A stretch of 64,000 bases of DNA from the NCBI RefSeq assembly GCF_029428875.1, contig NZ_JAJSOO010000001.1, positions 682,001 to 746,000 on the forward strand, written 5' to 3'. The stretch comes from Streptomyces sp. JH34 (lineage in GTDB: Bacteria > Actinomycetota > Actinomycetes > Streptomycetales > Streptomycetaceae). Of this stretch, positions 27,372-35,728 are shown piece after piece. The position numbers and the translations under genes were made by a program. The notes beneath the pieces are model-generated. The model was not told where the DNA came from. It worked only from the letters and a program-made list of their open reading frames with translations, and ran no database searches. The stretch's first letter is position 1, and each line of letters starts with the position of its first letter.

Positions 27372-28475
27372 TCATCTCTTTCGTACGACCACGAAGTCGG
27401 CGAGCTCGGTGAGCTGCGCCCGCACTCGTTCCGGCATGTCGACGCCGTGCAGCGCGTCGATGGCCACCGCGTGCTGACGGCGGGCTTCCTCGGCGGTCCA
27501 CTCGCGGCCGCCCGCCTCCTCGATGAGTGCCGCGCGGGCGGCGAACTCCTCTTCGGAGAAGCTGTCGAAGTCACTGCTCTTGGCATCGGCGGCGAGCAGC
27601 TCGCCCAGCCGCTCCGAGGCCGGTCCGCCCGCGGCGAGCGCGGCGACGACGGGCAGGGACTTCTTGCGCTGGCGCAGGTCGCTCCAGGTCTGTTTGCCCG
27701 TGGATTCGGGGTCGCCCCAGATCCCGAGCAGGTCGTCGACCGCCTGGAAGGCGAGACCGAGGTGGTAGCCGTACGCCTCCAGGGTGTCGGCGGTACGGTC
27801 GTCGGCTCCGCCGAGCACGGCGCCGATGGACACGGCGCAGGCGAGGAGGGCGCCCGTCTTGTTGCCCTCCATCTCCAGGCACTCCTCGACGGTGACCCGC
27901 TCGCGGTGTTCGTACGAGATGTCCTGGGCCTGGCCGTCGATCAGCTTGCGGCTGGCCGTGGTCAGGCGGCGGGCGGCCCGGCCGGCCTCGACGGTGCCGA
28001 GCTCCAGCAGGATCTCGTTGGCCAGCGCGAAGAGCGCGTCCCCGACGAGGATCGCCTGCGCGGGGCCGTGCACCTTCCACACGGTGTCGCGGTGACGGCG
28101 CTGCTCGTCGCCGTCCATCAGGTCGTCGTGCAGCAGCGAGAAGTTGTGCACGAGTTCGACGGCCACGGCTCCGGGGATCCCGGCCTCCGCCGGGGCGCCC
28201 GCCGCTTCCGCGGACAGCAGGGCCAGGGCGGGACGCACGGCCTTGCCGCCGTCGCCGTCGGCCGGTCGGCCCTGGGCGTCGATCCAGCCGAAGTGGTAGG
28301 CCGCGACGGTGTCCATGGGCGGCGCCAGCCGGTCCACGGCAGCTCGCAGCACCGGCGCTGACAGGGCCCTTCCACGCTCCAGAAGCGCGGTGACGTCCGT
28401 GGGGTCCGCCACGGTGTCGTAAGCCGGATTCGCCGGGGTCACAGACTCTCCTCTTGTTCCGGTGGTACTGCTCAT
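27372..28475 (-). CDS. Trans-polyprenyl diphosphate synthase
   Basis: 367-residue chain-elongating prenyltransferase. The first aspartate-rich motif is LLHDDLMDGD, the second is FQAVDDLLGIWGD, and GKAVRPALALL and the KxxxLP-like KKSLPVVAAL are also present. It condenses isopentenyl diphosphate with allylic diphosphates; in this cluster it should provide farnesyl diphosphate for HpnC/D/E. The first motif is DDxxD with no two-residue insertion, so a C20 product is possible. The ATG at 28475 has AGGAGGCGGC and overlaps the hpnE stop (ATGA). A GTG eleven codons later also has a ribosome-binding site. Confidence 0.9.
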   Translation of the reverse strand: MSSTTGTRGESVTPANPAYDTVADPTDVTALLERGRALSAPVLRAAVDRLAPPMDTVAAYHFGWIDAQGRPADGDGGKAVRPALALLSAEAAGAPAEAGIPGAVAVELVHNFSLLHDDLMDGDEQRRHRDTVWKVHGPAQAILVGDALFALANEILLELGTVEAGRAARRLTTASRKLIDGQAQDISYEHRERVTVEECLEMEGNKTGALLACAVSIGAVLGGADDRTADTLEAYGYHLGLAFQAVDDLLGIWGDPESTGKQTWSDLRQRKKSLPVVAALAAGGPASERLGELLAADAKSSDFDSFSEEEFAARAALIEEAGGREWTAEEARRQHAVAIDALHGVDMPERVRAQLTELADFVVVRKR

Positions 28476-29860
28476 GCCGCCTCCTGCAGCGGATGTTCGT
28501 GTGGCCGGCCGAGGGCCCGGAGCGCGGCGTCCGCGGCAGTGAATCCGCTGCGGACGGCACCCTCCATCGTCGCGGGCCAGCCGGTGGCGGTCCATGCTCC
28601 CGCCAGATGCAGCCCGGGGGCCCGGGTGTGGGTACCCGGCCTCAGGCGCCCCACGCCCGGCGTGGGCGCGAAGGTCGCGGTGCGTTCCCGGGTGACGAAG
28701 AAGTCGCTGATCCCGGCGCCGCGTGCCGCCGGGAGGAGCCGTTCCAGCTCGGGCACGTAGCGGCGGCGGAGTTCGGCGACGGGAAGATCGATCTCTTCCT
28801 GTGCCGCGGACTGGGACACCGCGAGGTACTGGCCTCCGCCCTGGAGGCCGGAGGACGCGGTGCGGTCGAAGACCCATTGCACGGGTGAGCCGAGCGCGGC
28901 GAAGAACGGTTTGCGCAGCACCTTGCGGTCGTAGACCACGTGCACGTTCAGGATCGGCGCGTCGGTGAGGTCGAGCAGCCTGCCCGGTTCGTCCAGCGCG
29001 CCGTCGGGCAGCAGCCGGTGCGTCTCCCCCTGCGGCACCGCGAGGACGACGGTGTCCGCGTCGAGGAGTTCACCGTCGGTCGCGACCGCCCAGTGGCCGC
29101 CCTCGGCGCGCGTGAGGGAGGTGACGCGGGCTCGTAGGCGGATCTCCACGCCCGCCGATTCGAGTGCCTTGCGGGCGAGGGTGTCGTGGAGGTCCCCGAG
29201 CGGCACGGCGGCCCAGCCGATGTCGGCGGCACCCGGTTCCGAGAGGAGTCCCGTCCTGAAGACCTTCGCGGCGAGCGCCATCGAGGCGTTCGGCGCGGTG
29301 GCGTTGAGCGTGGCGACGCCCACCAGGTCCCAGAGGGCGTCGATGGTGCGCTGCGACTGCCCCTGGCGGCGCAGCCAGGTGGCGAAGTCGATGCCGTCGA
29401 GCGCGGGGTCGGCGGGGTCGAGCCGGCCGAGCGCCAGCGCGGCCCGGGCGACGCCGGCCTTCTCCGCGAGTGAGAGGTGCGGGTATGCGGCGAGTCCGCC
29501 GGCCAGGTGCAGCGGTACGGGCAGCCCGGTGCGGCGCAGCCGTCCCAGCCTGGGCCCGGCGACCCTGCCGACGTCGAGGACGGGCACGTCGAGCCGGTCC
29601 TGCAGCGGGGCGAGGTGCGTGCCCTCGATCCGGTCCAGGAACCAGCGGTAAGCGGTGCAGCAGCGCAGGTAGACGTGCTGGCCGTTGTCGACGGACAGGT
29701 CGCCGCGCCGGAAGGAGAAGGCGAGTCCACCGAGCCGGGGGCGGCCTTCGAGCAGTGTCACGTCGAGCCCCGCGTCGGCCAGACGCAGTGCCGCGGTGAC
29801 GCCCGCCAGACCGCCGCCGACGACCACCGCGCGGGAGGAACGGGAGCTCCGGCCTGTCAT
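28472..29860 (-). CDS. hpnE: Hydroxysqualene dehydroxylase HpnE
   Basis: 462-residue flavin-dependent amine-oxidase-like enzyme. The FAD-binding loop is VVVGGGLAGVTAALRLADAG at residues 12-31, with LLEGRPRLGGLAFSF next; the C-terminal FAD motif is LHLAGAWTATGWPATMEGAV. HpnE reduces hydroxysqualene to squalene after HpnD and HpnC. The ATG at 29860 has AAGGGAGC upstream; the frame extends further but without homology. The 115-bp gap to hpnD is the only sizeable one among hpnC, D and E. Confidence 0.92.
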   Translation of the reverse strand: MTGRSSRSSRAVVVGGGLAGVTAALRLADAGLDVTLLEGRPRLGGLAFSFRRGDLSVDNGQHVYLRCCTAYRWFLDRIEGTHLAPLQDRLDVPVLDVGRVAGPRLGRLRRTGLPVPLHLAGGLAAYPHLSLAEKAGVARAALALGRLDPADPALDGIDFATWLRRQGQSQRTIDALWDLVGVATLNATAPNASMALAAKVFRTGLLSEPGAADIGWAAVPLGDLHDTLARKALESAGVEIRLRARVTSLTRAEGGHWAVATDGELLDADTVVLAVPQGETHRLLPDGALDEPGRLLDLTDAPILNVHVVYDRKVLRKPFFAALGSPVQWVFDRTASSGLQGGGQYLAVSQSAAQEEIDLPVAELRRRYVPELERLLPAARGAGISDFFVTRERTATFAPTPGVGRLRPGTHTRAPGLHLAGAWTATGWPATMEGAVRSGFTAADAALRALGRPHEHPLQEAA

Positions 29861-29975
29861 CCCCGCTCCCTTCGCCGTGCCACCGCGGTCGGCGGCACAC
29901 GCCGCGTCGTCGCAGACAGGGACGCACCGGGGCACCGGGGGGTTGCCCGTCCCGCACCTCGGCCCGGACCCCTCA

Positions 29976-30929
29976 TCAGACCCTCCCCCTGGCCGTCCGC
30001 CGTGAGATGTACCGCGCGTCGAGGCCCGACAGTCCGCGCACCGCAACGTACGCCTTCTCGTGGCCGGGCAGCGAGACCCTGCCCCGGAGAACCGCCTCGG
30101 GATCGCGTTCGATCCGGTCGAGGAGCCTGCGGTAGATGCCGGCCATGGCGGCCACGCAGGCACCGCTGCGACGGTCCAGCATGGGCAGCAGCCGGTAGCC
30201 CTCGGCGAAGAGGGCCCTGGCGCGGCGCACCTCGAAGTGCACCAGGCCGGCGAAGTCGGATCCCGGCGGCGGGGTGGCCCGGTGGAATCCGGCGGAGCAG
30301 CCGAACTTGGCGAGGTCGTCGGCGGGCAGGTACGTGCGCCCGTTGCCGGCGTCCTCGCGGACGTCCCGCAGGATGTTGGTCAGCTGCAGCGCGAGACCCA
30401 GGGTGTCCGCGTACTCCGCGGCCCGCTCGGCACCGGGTGCGCCCGCCTCCGTCCCGAAGACGCCCAGGCTGAGCCGCCCGATGGCGCCCGCGACACACCG
30501 GCAGTACGTCTTCAGGTCGTCCCAGGTCTCGTACGTCGCGCCGCGCACGTCCATCAGCACGCCGTCGATGAGCTCGTCGAGGCCGCCGAGCGGCAGCGGG
30601 AACCTGCGCGTGGCGTCGGCCAGCGCGACCGCGACCGGGTCGGTGTCGTCCTCGTCGACGGCGTTGTCCCGGATGCGGCCGAGCAGTCCCCGGGTCTCCT
30701 CGAGCCGGACGTGCTTGGTCTCCGGGTCCAGTTCGCCGTCGCCGATGTCGTCGACCCGACGGGAGAAGGCGTACAGGGCCGACATGGCCTGCCGCTTCTC
30801 GTACGGCAGCAGTCGGATGCCGTACGCGAAATTGCGGGCCTGCTGTCCGGTGACGGCCTCGCAGTAGCTGTACGCGGCCTGTACCGGTGCCGACATGTAC
30901 GTCGTCTGTCCCTCCACGGTCCGGCTCAC
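29976..30929 (-). CDS. hpnD: Presqualene diphosphate synthase HpnD
   Basis: 317-residue head-to-head prenyltransferase of the squalene/phytoene synthase family. The two magnesium-binding aspartate motifs are RRVDDIGDGE and ILRDVREDAGNGRTYLP, the latter being the family signature. It joins two farnesyl diphosphates to presqualene diphosphate. GTGA overlap with the hpnC stop at 30926-30929 indicates translational coupling. Assignment to HpnD instead of HpnC rests on gene order and on the NGRTYLP form of the second motif. Confidence 0.92.
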   Translation of the reverse strand: MSRTVEGQTTYMSAPVQAAYSYCEAVTGQQARNFAYGIRLLPYEKRQAMSALYAFSRRVDDIGDGELDPETKHVRLEETRGLLGRIRDNAVDEDDTDPVAVALADATRRFPLPLGGLDELIDGVLMDVRGATYETWDDLKTYCRCVAGAIGRLSLGVFGTEAGAPGAERAAEYADTLGLALQLTNILRDVREDAGNGRTYLPADDLAKFGCSAGFHRATPPPGSDFAGLVHFEVRRARALFAEGYRLLPMLDRRSGACVAAMAGIYRRLLDRIERDPEAVLRGRVSLPGHEKAYVAVRGLSGLDARYISRRTARGRV

Positions 30930-31843
30930 CCCTCTCTGTGCGCTCTTCGCAGGACGTCTCCCACCTCGCGCAGCAGTCTCGGCGCGGTGGGCTTGGGCGG
31001 TCCGGGCAGTACGTCGAAACCCGCGGCCGAGATCGCGCCGAGGGCGGCGCGCCCTCCGCCGACGAATCCGGCGAGGAGCAGCTTGAGCCGGCCGTGGACG
31101 CTGCCCACCAGGGGGACGCCCTCGTCGAGCAGGTCCCGGGCGCGCTCCGCCTGGAACGCGACCAGGGAGCGTACGGCCGCGCCGGCGGACGGTGCGGCCA
31201 GCTCCGCCTCGCCGACATGGAAGCGGGCCATGTCCTCGGCGGGCAGGTAGATCCGGTCGCGCCCGAGGTCCTCGGAGACGTCCTGGAGGTGCTCGGCGAT
31301 CTGCAGCGCGGTGCAGACGGCGTCGGAGCGGCGGATCCGCTCGGGACTCGCGGTGCCGGTGATCTGCAGGACGAGGCGGCCGACGGGGTTGGCGGAGAGC
31401 TCGCAGTAGGCCAGCAGGTCGCCGTACGTCCCGTAGCGGCGGACCTTCTGGTCCTGCCGGTTGGCTTCGAGGAGCCCGAGGAAGGGCTCGGGGGTGAGCG
31501 CGCAGCGCCGCACGGTGGGGCGCAGTGCACGCATCAGGGGGTGGCGCGGGCCGTCGCCCGTGGGCGAGAAGACGCGGTGCAGATCGGCTTCGAGGGCGTC
31601 CAGCGCGGCGGGACGGTCCTCGCTCCGCCCGGGTTCGAGGCCGAGGTGGCGGGCGTCGGCTCCGCCGGGGGCGAGGTCGCCGTCACCGATGTCGTCGACG
31701 AGGCGGGCGAATCCGTAGACGGCCATCAGGTCGTCGCGCCAGGCGCGGGGCAGGAAGAAGGGAGCCACGGGGAAGTTCTCGTCCGCGGCCTTGTCGAGTG
31801 TGGCGGTGGCGGCGTCGGCGCGCGCCTGCTGGGAACGGGTCAC
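30926..31843 (-). CDS. hpnC: Hydroxysqualene synthase HpnC
   Basis: 305-residue member of the squalene/phytoene synthase family, first gene of the hopanoid operon. Motifs ARLVDDIGDGD and IAEHLQDVSEDLGRDRIYLP carry the metal-binding aspartates; NFPVAPFFLPRAWR at the N-terminus is typical of HpnC. It converts presqualene diphosphate to hydroxysqualene. The GTG at 31843 opens the frame; the promoter must lie in the 415-bp region upstream, because the preceding transporter unit ends in a terminator. Confidence 0.92.
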   Translation of the reverse strand: MTRSQQARADAATATLDKAADENFPVAPFFLPRAWRDDLMAVYGFARLVDDIGDGDLAPGGADARHLGLEPGRSEDRPAALDALEADLHRVFSPTGDGPRHPLMRALRPTVRRCALTPEPFLGLLEANRQDQKVRRYGTYGDLLAYCELSANPVGRLVLQITGTASPERIRRSDAVCTALQIAEHLQDVSEDLGRDRIYLPAEDMARFHVGEAELAAPSAGAAVRSLVAFQAERARDLLDEGVPLVGSVHGRLKLLLAGFVGGGRAALGAISAAGFDVLPGPPKPTAPRLLREVGDVLRRAHREG

Positions 31844-32217
31844 TGCTTACCACCCGACGCGGGGACGGCGAAACCACGTCGGAGCTGGAGATTTTCCATC
31901 ATTGCCGTCACATCTCCCGTTCTACACTGCTGACCCAAAACATCCCTTTTCGGACACGCCGCTCGTCCGGCCGAGTGCGACATGCTCACAACGGGCGATG
32001 CGCCGGGGGCATACGCCCCACATTGCCGCGAATCAGCACCGTTACAGCTTACGTTGTACAGCTCACAGAGCCGCGCCGGGGTGCGCTGCACCCACGCGTG
32101 ACGCCAGGGCCGCCCTCAACCATCGCCGGACACGTCGCAGTTGACGTCATCCGACGGGAGGAGATCCTCCCCGGAGGGTCCGCGGCGGTGCGGTCCCCGC
32201 CGCCTCAGGCCCACGAG
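31844..32217 (-). other. Upstream region of the hopanoid operon
   Basis: No gene is visible in these bases. The part 31890-32065 is distinctly less GC-rich than its surroundings, as expected for a promoter. On the minus strand TAGAAC near 31921 is a possible -10 box. ACAGCT occurs twice as a direct repeat at 32044-32049 and 32058-32063 within GTTACAGCTTACGTTGTACA, which might be a regulator site. Confidence 0.4.
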
Positions 32218-32244
32218 GGCCCCCGCCGCGCTCCGGCGGGGGCC
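32218..32244 (-). terminator. Terminator after the ABC exporter operon
   Basis: Perfect 11-bp stem GGCCCCCGCCG / CGGCGGGGGCC with a 5-base loop, 15 bp beyond the ATPase gene stop. There is no T run, which is common in Streptomyces. It separates the exporter operon from the hopanoid operon. Confidence 0.7.
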
Positions 32245-32258
32245 ACACGCGTCGACGG

Positions 32259-33044
32259 CTACTTGCCCGTCTCCCGTTCGTAGGCCTTCAGCACCTCGTC
32301 GGTGGGGCCGTCCATCAGGAGCTCGCCCTTTTCCAGCCACAGCACCCGGTCACAGGTGTCCCTGATGGTCTTGTTGTTGTGGCTGACCAGGAAGACGGTG
32401 CCCGCCTCCTTGCGCAGCTCGCGGATCCGCTCCTCGGAACGGACCCGGAACTTGCGGTCACCGGTGGCCAGCGCCTCGTCGATCATGAGGACGTCGTGGT
32501 TCTTGGCCGCCGCGATCGAGAAGCGCAGGCGGGCCGCCATGCCGGACGAGTACGTCCGCATCGGCAGCGTGATGAAGTCGCCCTTCTCGTTGATCCCCGA
32601 GAAGTCCACGATGTCCTGGTACCGCGTGCGGATCTCCTCGCGGCTCATCCCCATCGCGAGACCGCCGAGCACGACGTTGCGCTCACCGGTCAGATCGCTC
32701 ATCAGAGCCGCGTTGACGCCGAGCAGCGAGGGCTGGCCGTCGGTGTACACCTTGCCGTGCTCGGTCGGCAGCAGGCCGGCGATGGCCCGCAGCAGGGTGG
32801 ACTTGCCCGAACCGTTGGTGCCGATGAGGCCGATGGCCTGGCCGCGGTAGGCGGTGAAGGAGACACCCCGCACGGCGTGCACCTTGCGCACCCCGCGCGG
32901 TTCGCCCTTGCCGCGGCGCATGATCCGGCTCAGCGCCGCGGTGGCGCTGCCCTTGCCTCCGCCCGTGCCGTTGACCCGGTACACGATGTGCACGTCGTCC
33001 GCGATCACGGTGGGGATGTGTCCCTGGGACGATTCCTCAGCCAC
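32259..33044 (-). CDS. Polysaccharide/teichoic-acid-type ABC exporter, ATP-binding subunit
   Basis: 261-residue ATPase of the TagH/Wzt class. Walker A is GLIGTNGSGKSTLLRAIAG, signature TYSSGMAARLRFSIA, Walker B VLMIDEALATGD, and the H-loop is LVSHNNKT. YSSGM instead of LSGGQ is typical of exporters of undecaprenyl-linked polymers. It lacks the C-terminal carbohydrate-binding domain of Wzt. The start overlaps the permease gene by 8 bp. With that permease it should export the product of the enzymes encoded upstream. Confidence 0.9.
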   Translation of the reverse strand: MAEESSQGHIPTVIADDVHIVYRVNGTGGGKGSATAALSRIMRRGKGEPRGVRKVHAVRGVSFTAYRGQAIGLIGTNGSGKSTLLRAIAGLLPTEHGKVYTDGQPSLLGVNAALMSDLTGERNVVLGGLAMGMSREEIRTRYQDIVDFSGINEKGDFITLPMRTYSSGMAARLRFSIAAAKNHDVLMIDEALATGDRKFRVRSEERIRELRKEAGTVFLVSHNNKTIRDTCDRVLWLEKGELLMDGPTDEVLKAYERETGK

Positions 33045-33966
33045 GGCCGTACCGTTCCTCTGCCTTCCAGAAGTACACGAAGCCCACGACGCCCACCACG
33101 AGCGCCCAGGCGAGCCCGACGGCCCAGACGTGCTGCGGCAGGTTCTCGGCGCCGTAGCCGTCGATCAGTGCGAAGCGGACCAGGTCCATGTAGATGGCCG
33201 CCGGGTTGTACTGCAGCACGTCAGCGATCCACTGCGGCTTGCCCTCCAGCATCACGGGGATGGAGAACATGACGCCCGAGCCGTACATCCAGGTGCGCAT
33301 GATGAACGGCATCAGCTGGGCGAGGTCGGGGGTCTTGCTGCCCAGCCGGGCCATGACGAGCGCCAGACCGGTGTTGAACAGGAACTGCAGGGCCAGCGCC
33401 GGGACGATGAGCAGCCAGGACAGCGACGGGTAGCTGCCGAAGCCCACCGCCACGGCGAACAGCACGATCATCGAGTACATCAGCTGCTGGAGCTGCTGGA
33501 GCGAGAACGAGACGGGCAGCGAGGCCCGGGGGAAGTGGAGCGCCCGTACCAGGCCGATATTGCCGGAGATGGATCGCACCCCCGCCATGACCGAGCTCTG
33601 GGTGAAGGTGAAGACGAAGACCCCGGTCACCAGGAACGGGATGAAGATCTCCTGGCTCATCCCCCTGTTGGTGCCCAGGATCAGGCCGAAGATCAGGAAG
33701 TAGACCATGGCGTTCAGCAGCGGTGTCGCCACCTGCCACAGCTGGCCGAGCTTGGCCTGGCTGTACTGCGCGGTCAGCTTCGCCCTCGAGAACGCCAGGA
33801 TGAAGTGCCGGCGGCCCCAGAGCTGCCGGATGTACGCGAACAGTCCGGGCCGGGCACCGCTCACCGTCAGGCCGTACTTCTCGGCCAGCCGGCTCGCGCT
33901 CAGGCCCTCGTCGGCGGACGGCGGGCTGCTCAGGGCAACTCCGCCGTCGTGGGTCGTGTCACTCAC
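33037..33966 (-). CDS. Polysaccharide/teichoic-acid-type ABC exporter, permease subunit
   Basis: 309-residue membrane protein of the TagG/Wzm family (ABC-2 type). A cytoplasmic N-terminus of about 60 residues contains the interface helix (YIRQLWGRRHFILAFSRAKL), followed by six hydrophobic segments. The motif QLGQ-like KLGQLWQVATPLLNAMVYFL and a late VWAVGLAWALVVGVVGFVYF are family-typical. It pairs with the overlapping ATPase gene. It follows the glycosyltransferase after 101 bp in the same direction. Confidence 0.9.
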   Translation of the reverse strand: MSDTTHDGGVALSSPPSADEGLSASRLAEKYGLTVSGARPGLFAYIRQLWGRRHFILAFSRAKLTAQYSQAKLGQLWQVATPLLNAMVYFLIFGLILGTNRGMSQEIFIPFLVTGVFVFTFTQSSVMAGVRSISGNIGLVRALHFPRASLPVSFSLQQLQQLMYSMIVLFAVAVGFGSYPSLSWLLIVPALALQFLFNTGLALVMARLGSKTPDLAQLMPFIMRTWMYGSGVMFSIPVMLEGKPQWIADVLQYNPAAIYMDLVRFALIDGYGAENLPQHVWAVGLAWALVVGVVGFVYFWKAEERYGRG

Positions 33967-34067
33967 AGTTAAGAACTCTCGTCTTCACAATGCGCAGCCG
34001 GGCGCGGCCAAGGCGGACAGGGTCCCCGTACGAATGAATACGGCTCATGGTCTCAGAGGAGAGCCTC

Positions 34068-34940
34068 TCAGATGACCGGCGGTCGGCCCAGCCTGGTCAG
34101 CCGCCATACCGTACGCCACCGCATGGGGCGCCGGGGTCCGCAGGGCGTGGTCCAGCCTTCCCGGAAACCTCCGAACCATGCCTTGAGGGCGGGCAAGGAG
34201 GGACGCCGGACCAGGGTGAGGAGCAGCCAGACCCCGACGTACACGGGGACCAGCGGTGCGGGAAGGTTCCGGCGGGCGAGCCAGACGCGGTTGCGGGCCA
34301 CCATGCGGTGGTAGACCGCGTGCCGCGAGGGGGCGGTGGTGGGGTGGTTGAGCACCATGTCCGCCCGGTACTCGATCATCCAGCCGGCGTCCAGGGCCCG
34401 CCAGGCGAGGTCGGTCTCCTCGTGGGCGTAGAAGAACTCGCCGGGGAGCGGGCCGGCCTCGGCGATCACCTGGCTGCGCACGGCGTTGGCGCCACCGAGG
34501 AACGTCGTGACGCGGGAGGAGCGCATCGGGTCGGAGGCACGCAGCCGCGGCACGTGCCGCCGCTGGGTGACGCCGGTGTCGGGGTCCGCGATGCGGAAGG
34601 TGACGATACCGAGCCGGGGGTCCGCCTCGAACGCCTGCCGGCAGAGCTCGGCGGTGTCGGTGTTCGGCAGATGCCCGTCGTCGTCGAGGAAGAGCAGGGC
34701 GTCCACGTCGGCCCCGGACGGGCCGAACGCCTCGATGCCGACGTTGCGGCCGCCCGGGATGCCCAGATTCTCGGGCAGCTCGACGGTCCGCACGCCCGGG
34801 GGGACGTCGGGGACCGGGGCGCCGTTGCCGACGACGACCACCTCGATCCGGTCGCCGTCCTGCCTGGCGACCGAATCGAGGAGGGCGCGGAGTTCGTCGG
34901 GGCGGTTGCCCATGGTGATGATGACCGCGCCGAGTTTCAT
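34068..34940 (-). CDS. Glycosyltransferase family 2 protein
   Basis: 290-residue GT-A glycosyltransferase. The N-terminal MKLGAVIITMGNRPDELRAL begins the nucleotide-binding fold; LLFLDDDGHLP is the DxD-like metal site, and EFFYAHEETDLAWRALDAGW contains the (E/D)-ETDLAWR catalytic block seen in rhamnosyl- and galactofuranosyl-type enzymes. One C-terminal hydrophobic helix (PLVPVYVGVWLLLTLV) may attach it to the membrane. ATG at 34940 starts the homology; a GTG at 34952 overlaps the upstream stop (GTGA) and could be the coupled start, adding SSP. Confidence 0.87.
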   Translation of the reverse strand: MKLGAVIITMGNRPDELRALLDSVARQDGDRIEVVVVGNGAPVPDVPPGVRTVELPENLGIPGGRNVGIEAFGPSGADVDALLFLDDDGHLPNTDTAELCRQAFEADPRLGIVTFRIADPDTGVTQRRHVPRLRASDPMRSSRVTTFLGGANAVRSQVIAEAGPLPGEFFYAHEETDLAWRALDAGWMIEYRADMVLNHPTTAPSRHAVYHRMVARNRVWLARRNLPAPLVPVYVGVWLLLTLVRRPSLPALKAWFGGFREGWTTPCGPRRPMRWRTVWRLTRLGRPPVI

Positions 34941-34948
34941 GGGAGAGC

Positions 34949-35728
34949 TCACTTCAGCCTGCTGGACGCCAGGATCGACACCAGGTGCAGGACGGTCTGG
35001 AGAAGGGCGATGCCGGCCATGACCGCGACCGCGAGACGGCTGAAGAAGAGGTCGTCCCTGACCGTGTCCAGCACGGCCACCACCAGGATGACCAGCGACG
35101 CCTCGATGCCGAGGATCAGCCGGTGGAACTTGAGCGCGCCGGCGGCCCGGCGGGCCAGCGCCATGCCGGAGGAGCGCGGCTCGGACGCGGACTCCTTGAC
35201 GGGCGGCAGCCCTCCCTGGTGGCGGGCGACGCCGACGAGGTCGGTCTCGGCCTTGATCAGGATGGCGCCGAGCGCGGCGAGCGTGCCGAGGAAGGCCCAC
35301 AGCCAGTCGATGCGTCCCGGGCCCCACAGGTCGGCGGCACGCAGGCCGAAGCCGACCAGCACCGCCGCGTCACAGAGGTAGGCGGCCACCCGGTCCAGGT
35401 AGACGCCGCCCAGCGAGAACTGCTTCTTCCACCGGGCCACCTCGCCGTCGACGCAGTCGAACAGCAGGTAGAGCTGGACCGCGAGCACGCCGAGCAGGGC
35501 GCCCGGGATGCCCGGGACCAGCAGGGCGGGGGCCGCGAGCACACCCGCGACGGTCATCACGTAGGTCAGCTGGTTGGGCGTGACCTTGGTGGGCACCAGG
35601 TGCCGGGTGATGCGCAGCGAGATCTCGCGCATGTAGAGCCGACCCGCCCAGTGCTCGCCGCTGCGCCGGTCCTTCACACCCGGCGGGTGCACGACCGGAC
35701 GGAGTTCAGCTATGGATGGCTTTTGCAT
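34949..35728 (-). CDS. CDP-alcohol phosphatidyltransferase family protein
   Basis: 259-residue integral membrane enzyme with about six helices. The signature begins correctly (DCVDGEVAR, then G and YLD), but the eighth conserved position, the catalytic aspartate expected four residues after YLD, is alanine (YLDRVAAYLCD). Family members transfer an alcohol phosphate from CDP-alcohol to a lipid or polyol acceptor. The ATG at 35728 overlaps the dehydrogenase gene by 23 bp. Its neighbours (cytidylyltransferase-like, G1P-dehydrogenase-like) suggest the CDP-activated alcohol is made locally. Acceptor and product are unknown. Confidence 0.82.
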   Translation of the reverse strand: MQKPSIAELRPVVHPPGVKDRRSGEHWAGRLYMREISLRITRHLVPTKVTPNQLTYVMTVAGVLAAPALLVPGIPGALLGVLAVQLYLLFDCVDGEVARWKKQFSLGGVYLDRVAAYLCDAAVLVGFGLRAADLWGPGRIDWLWAFLGTLAALGAILIKAETDLVGVARHQGGLPPVKESASEPRSSGMALARRAAGALKFHRLILGIEASLVILVVAVLDTVRDDLFFSRLAVAVMAGIALLQTVLHLVSILASSRLK

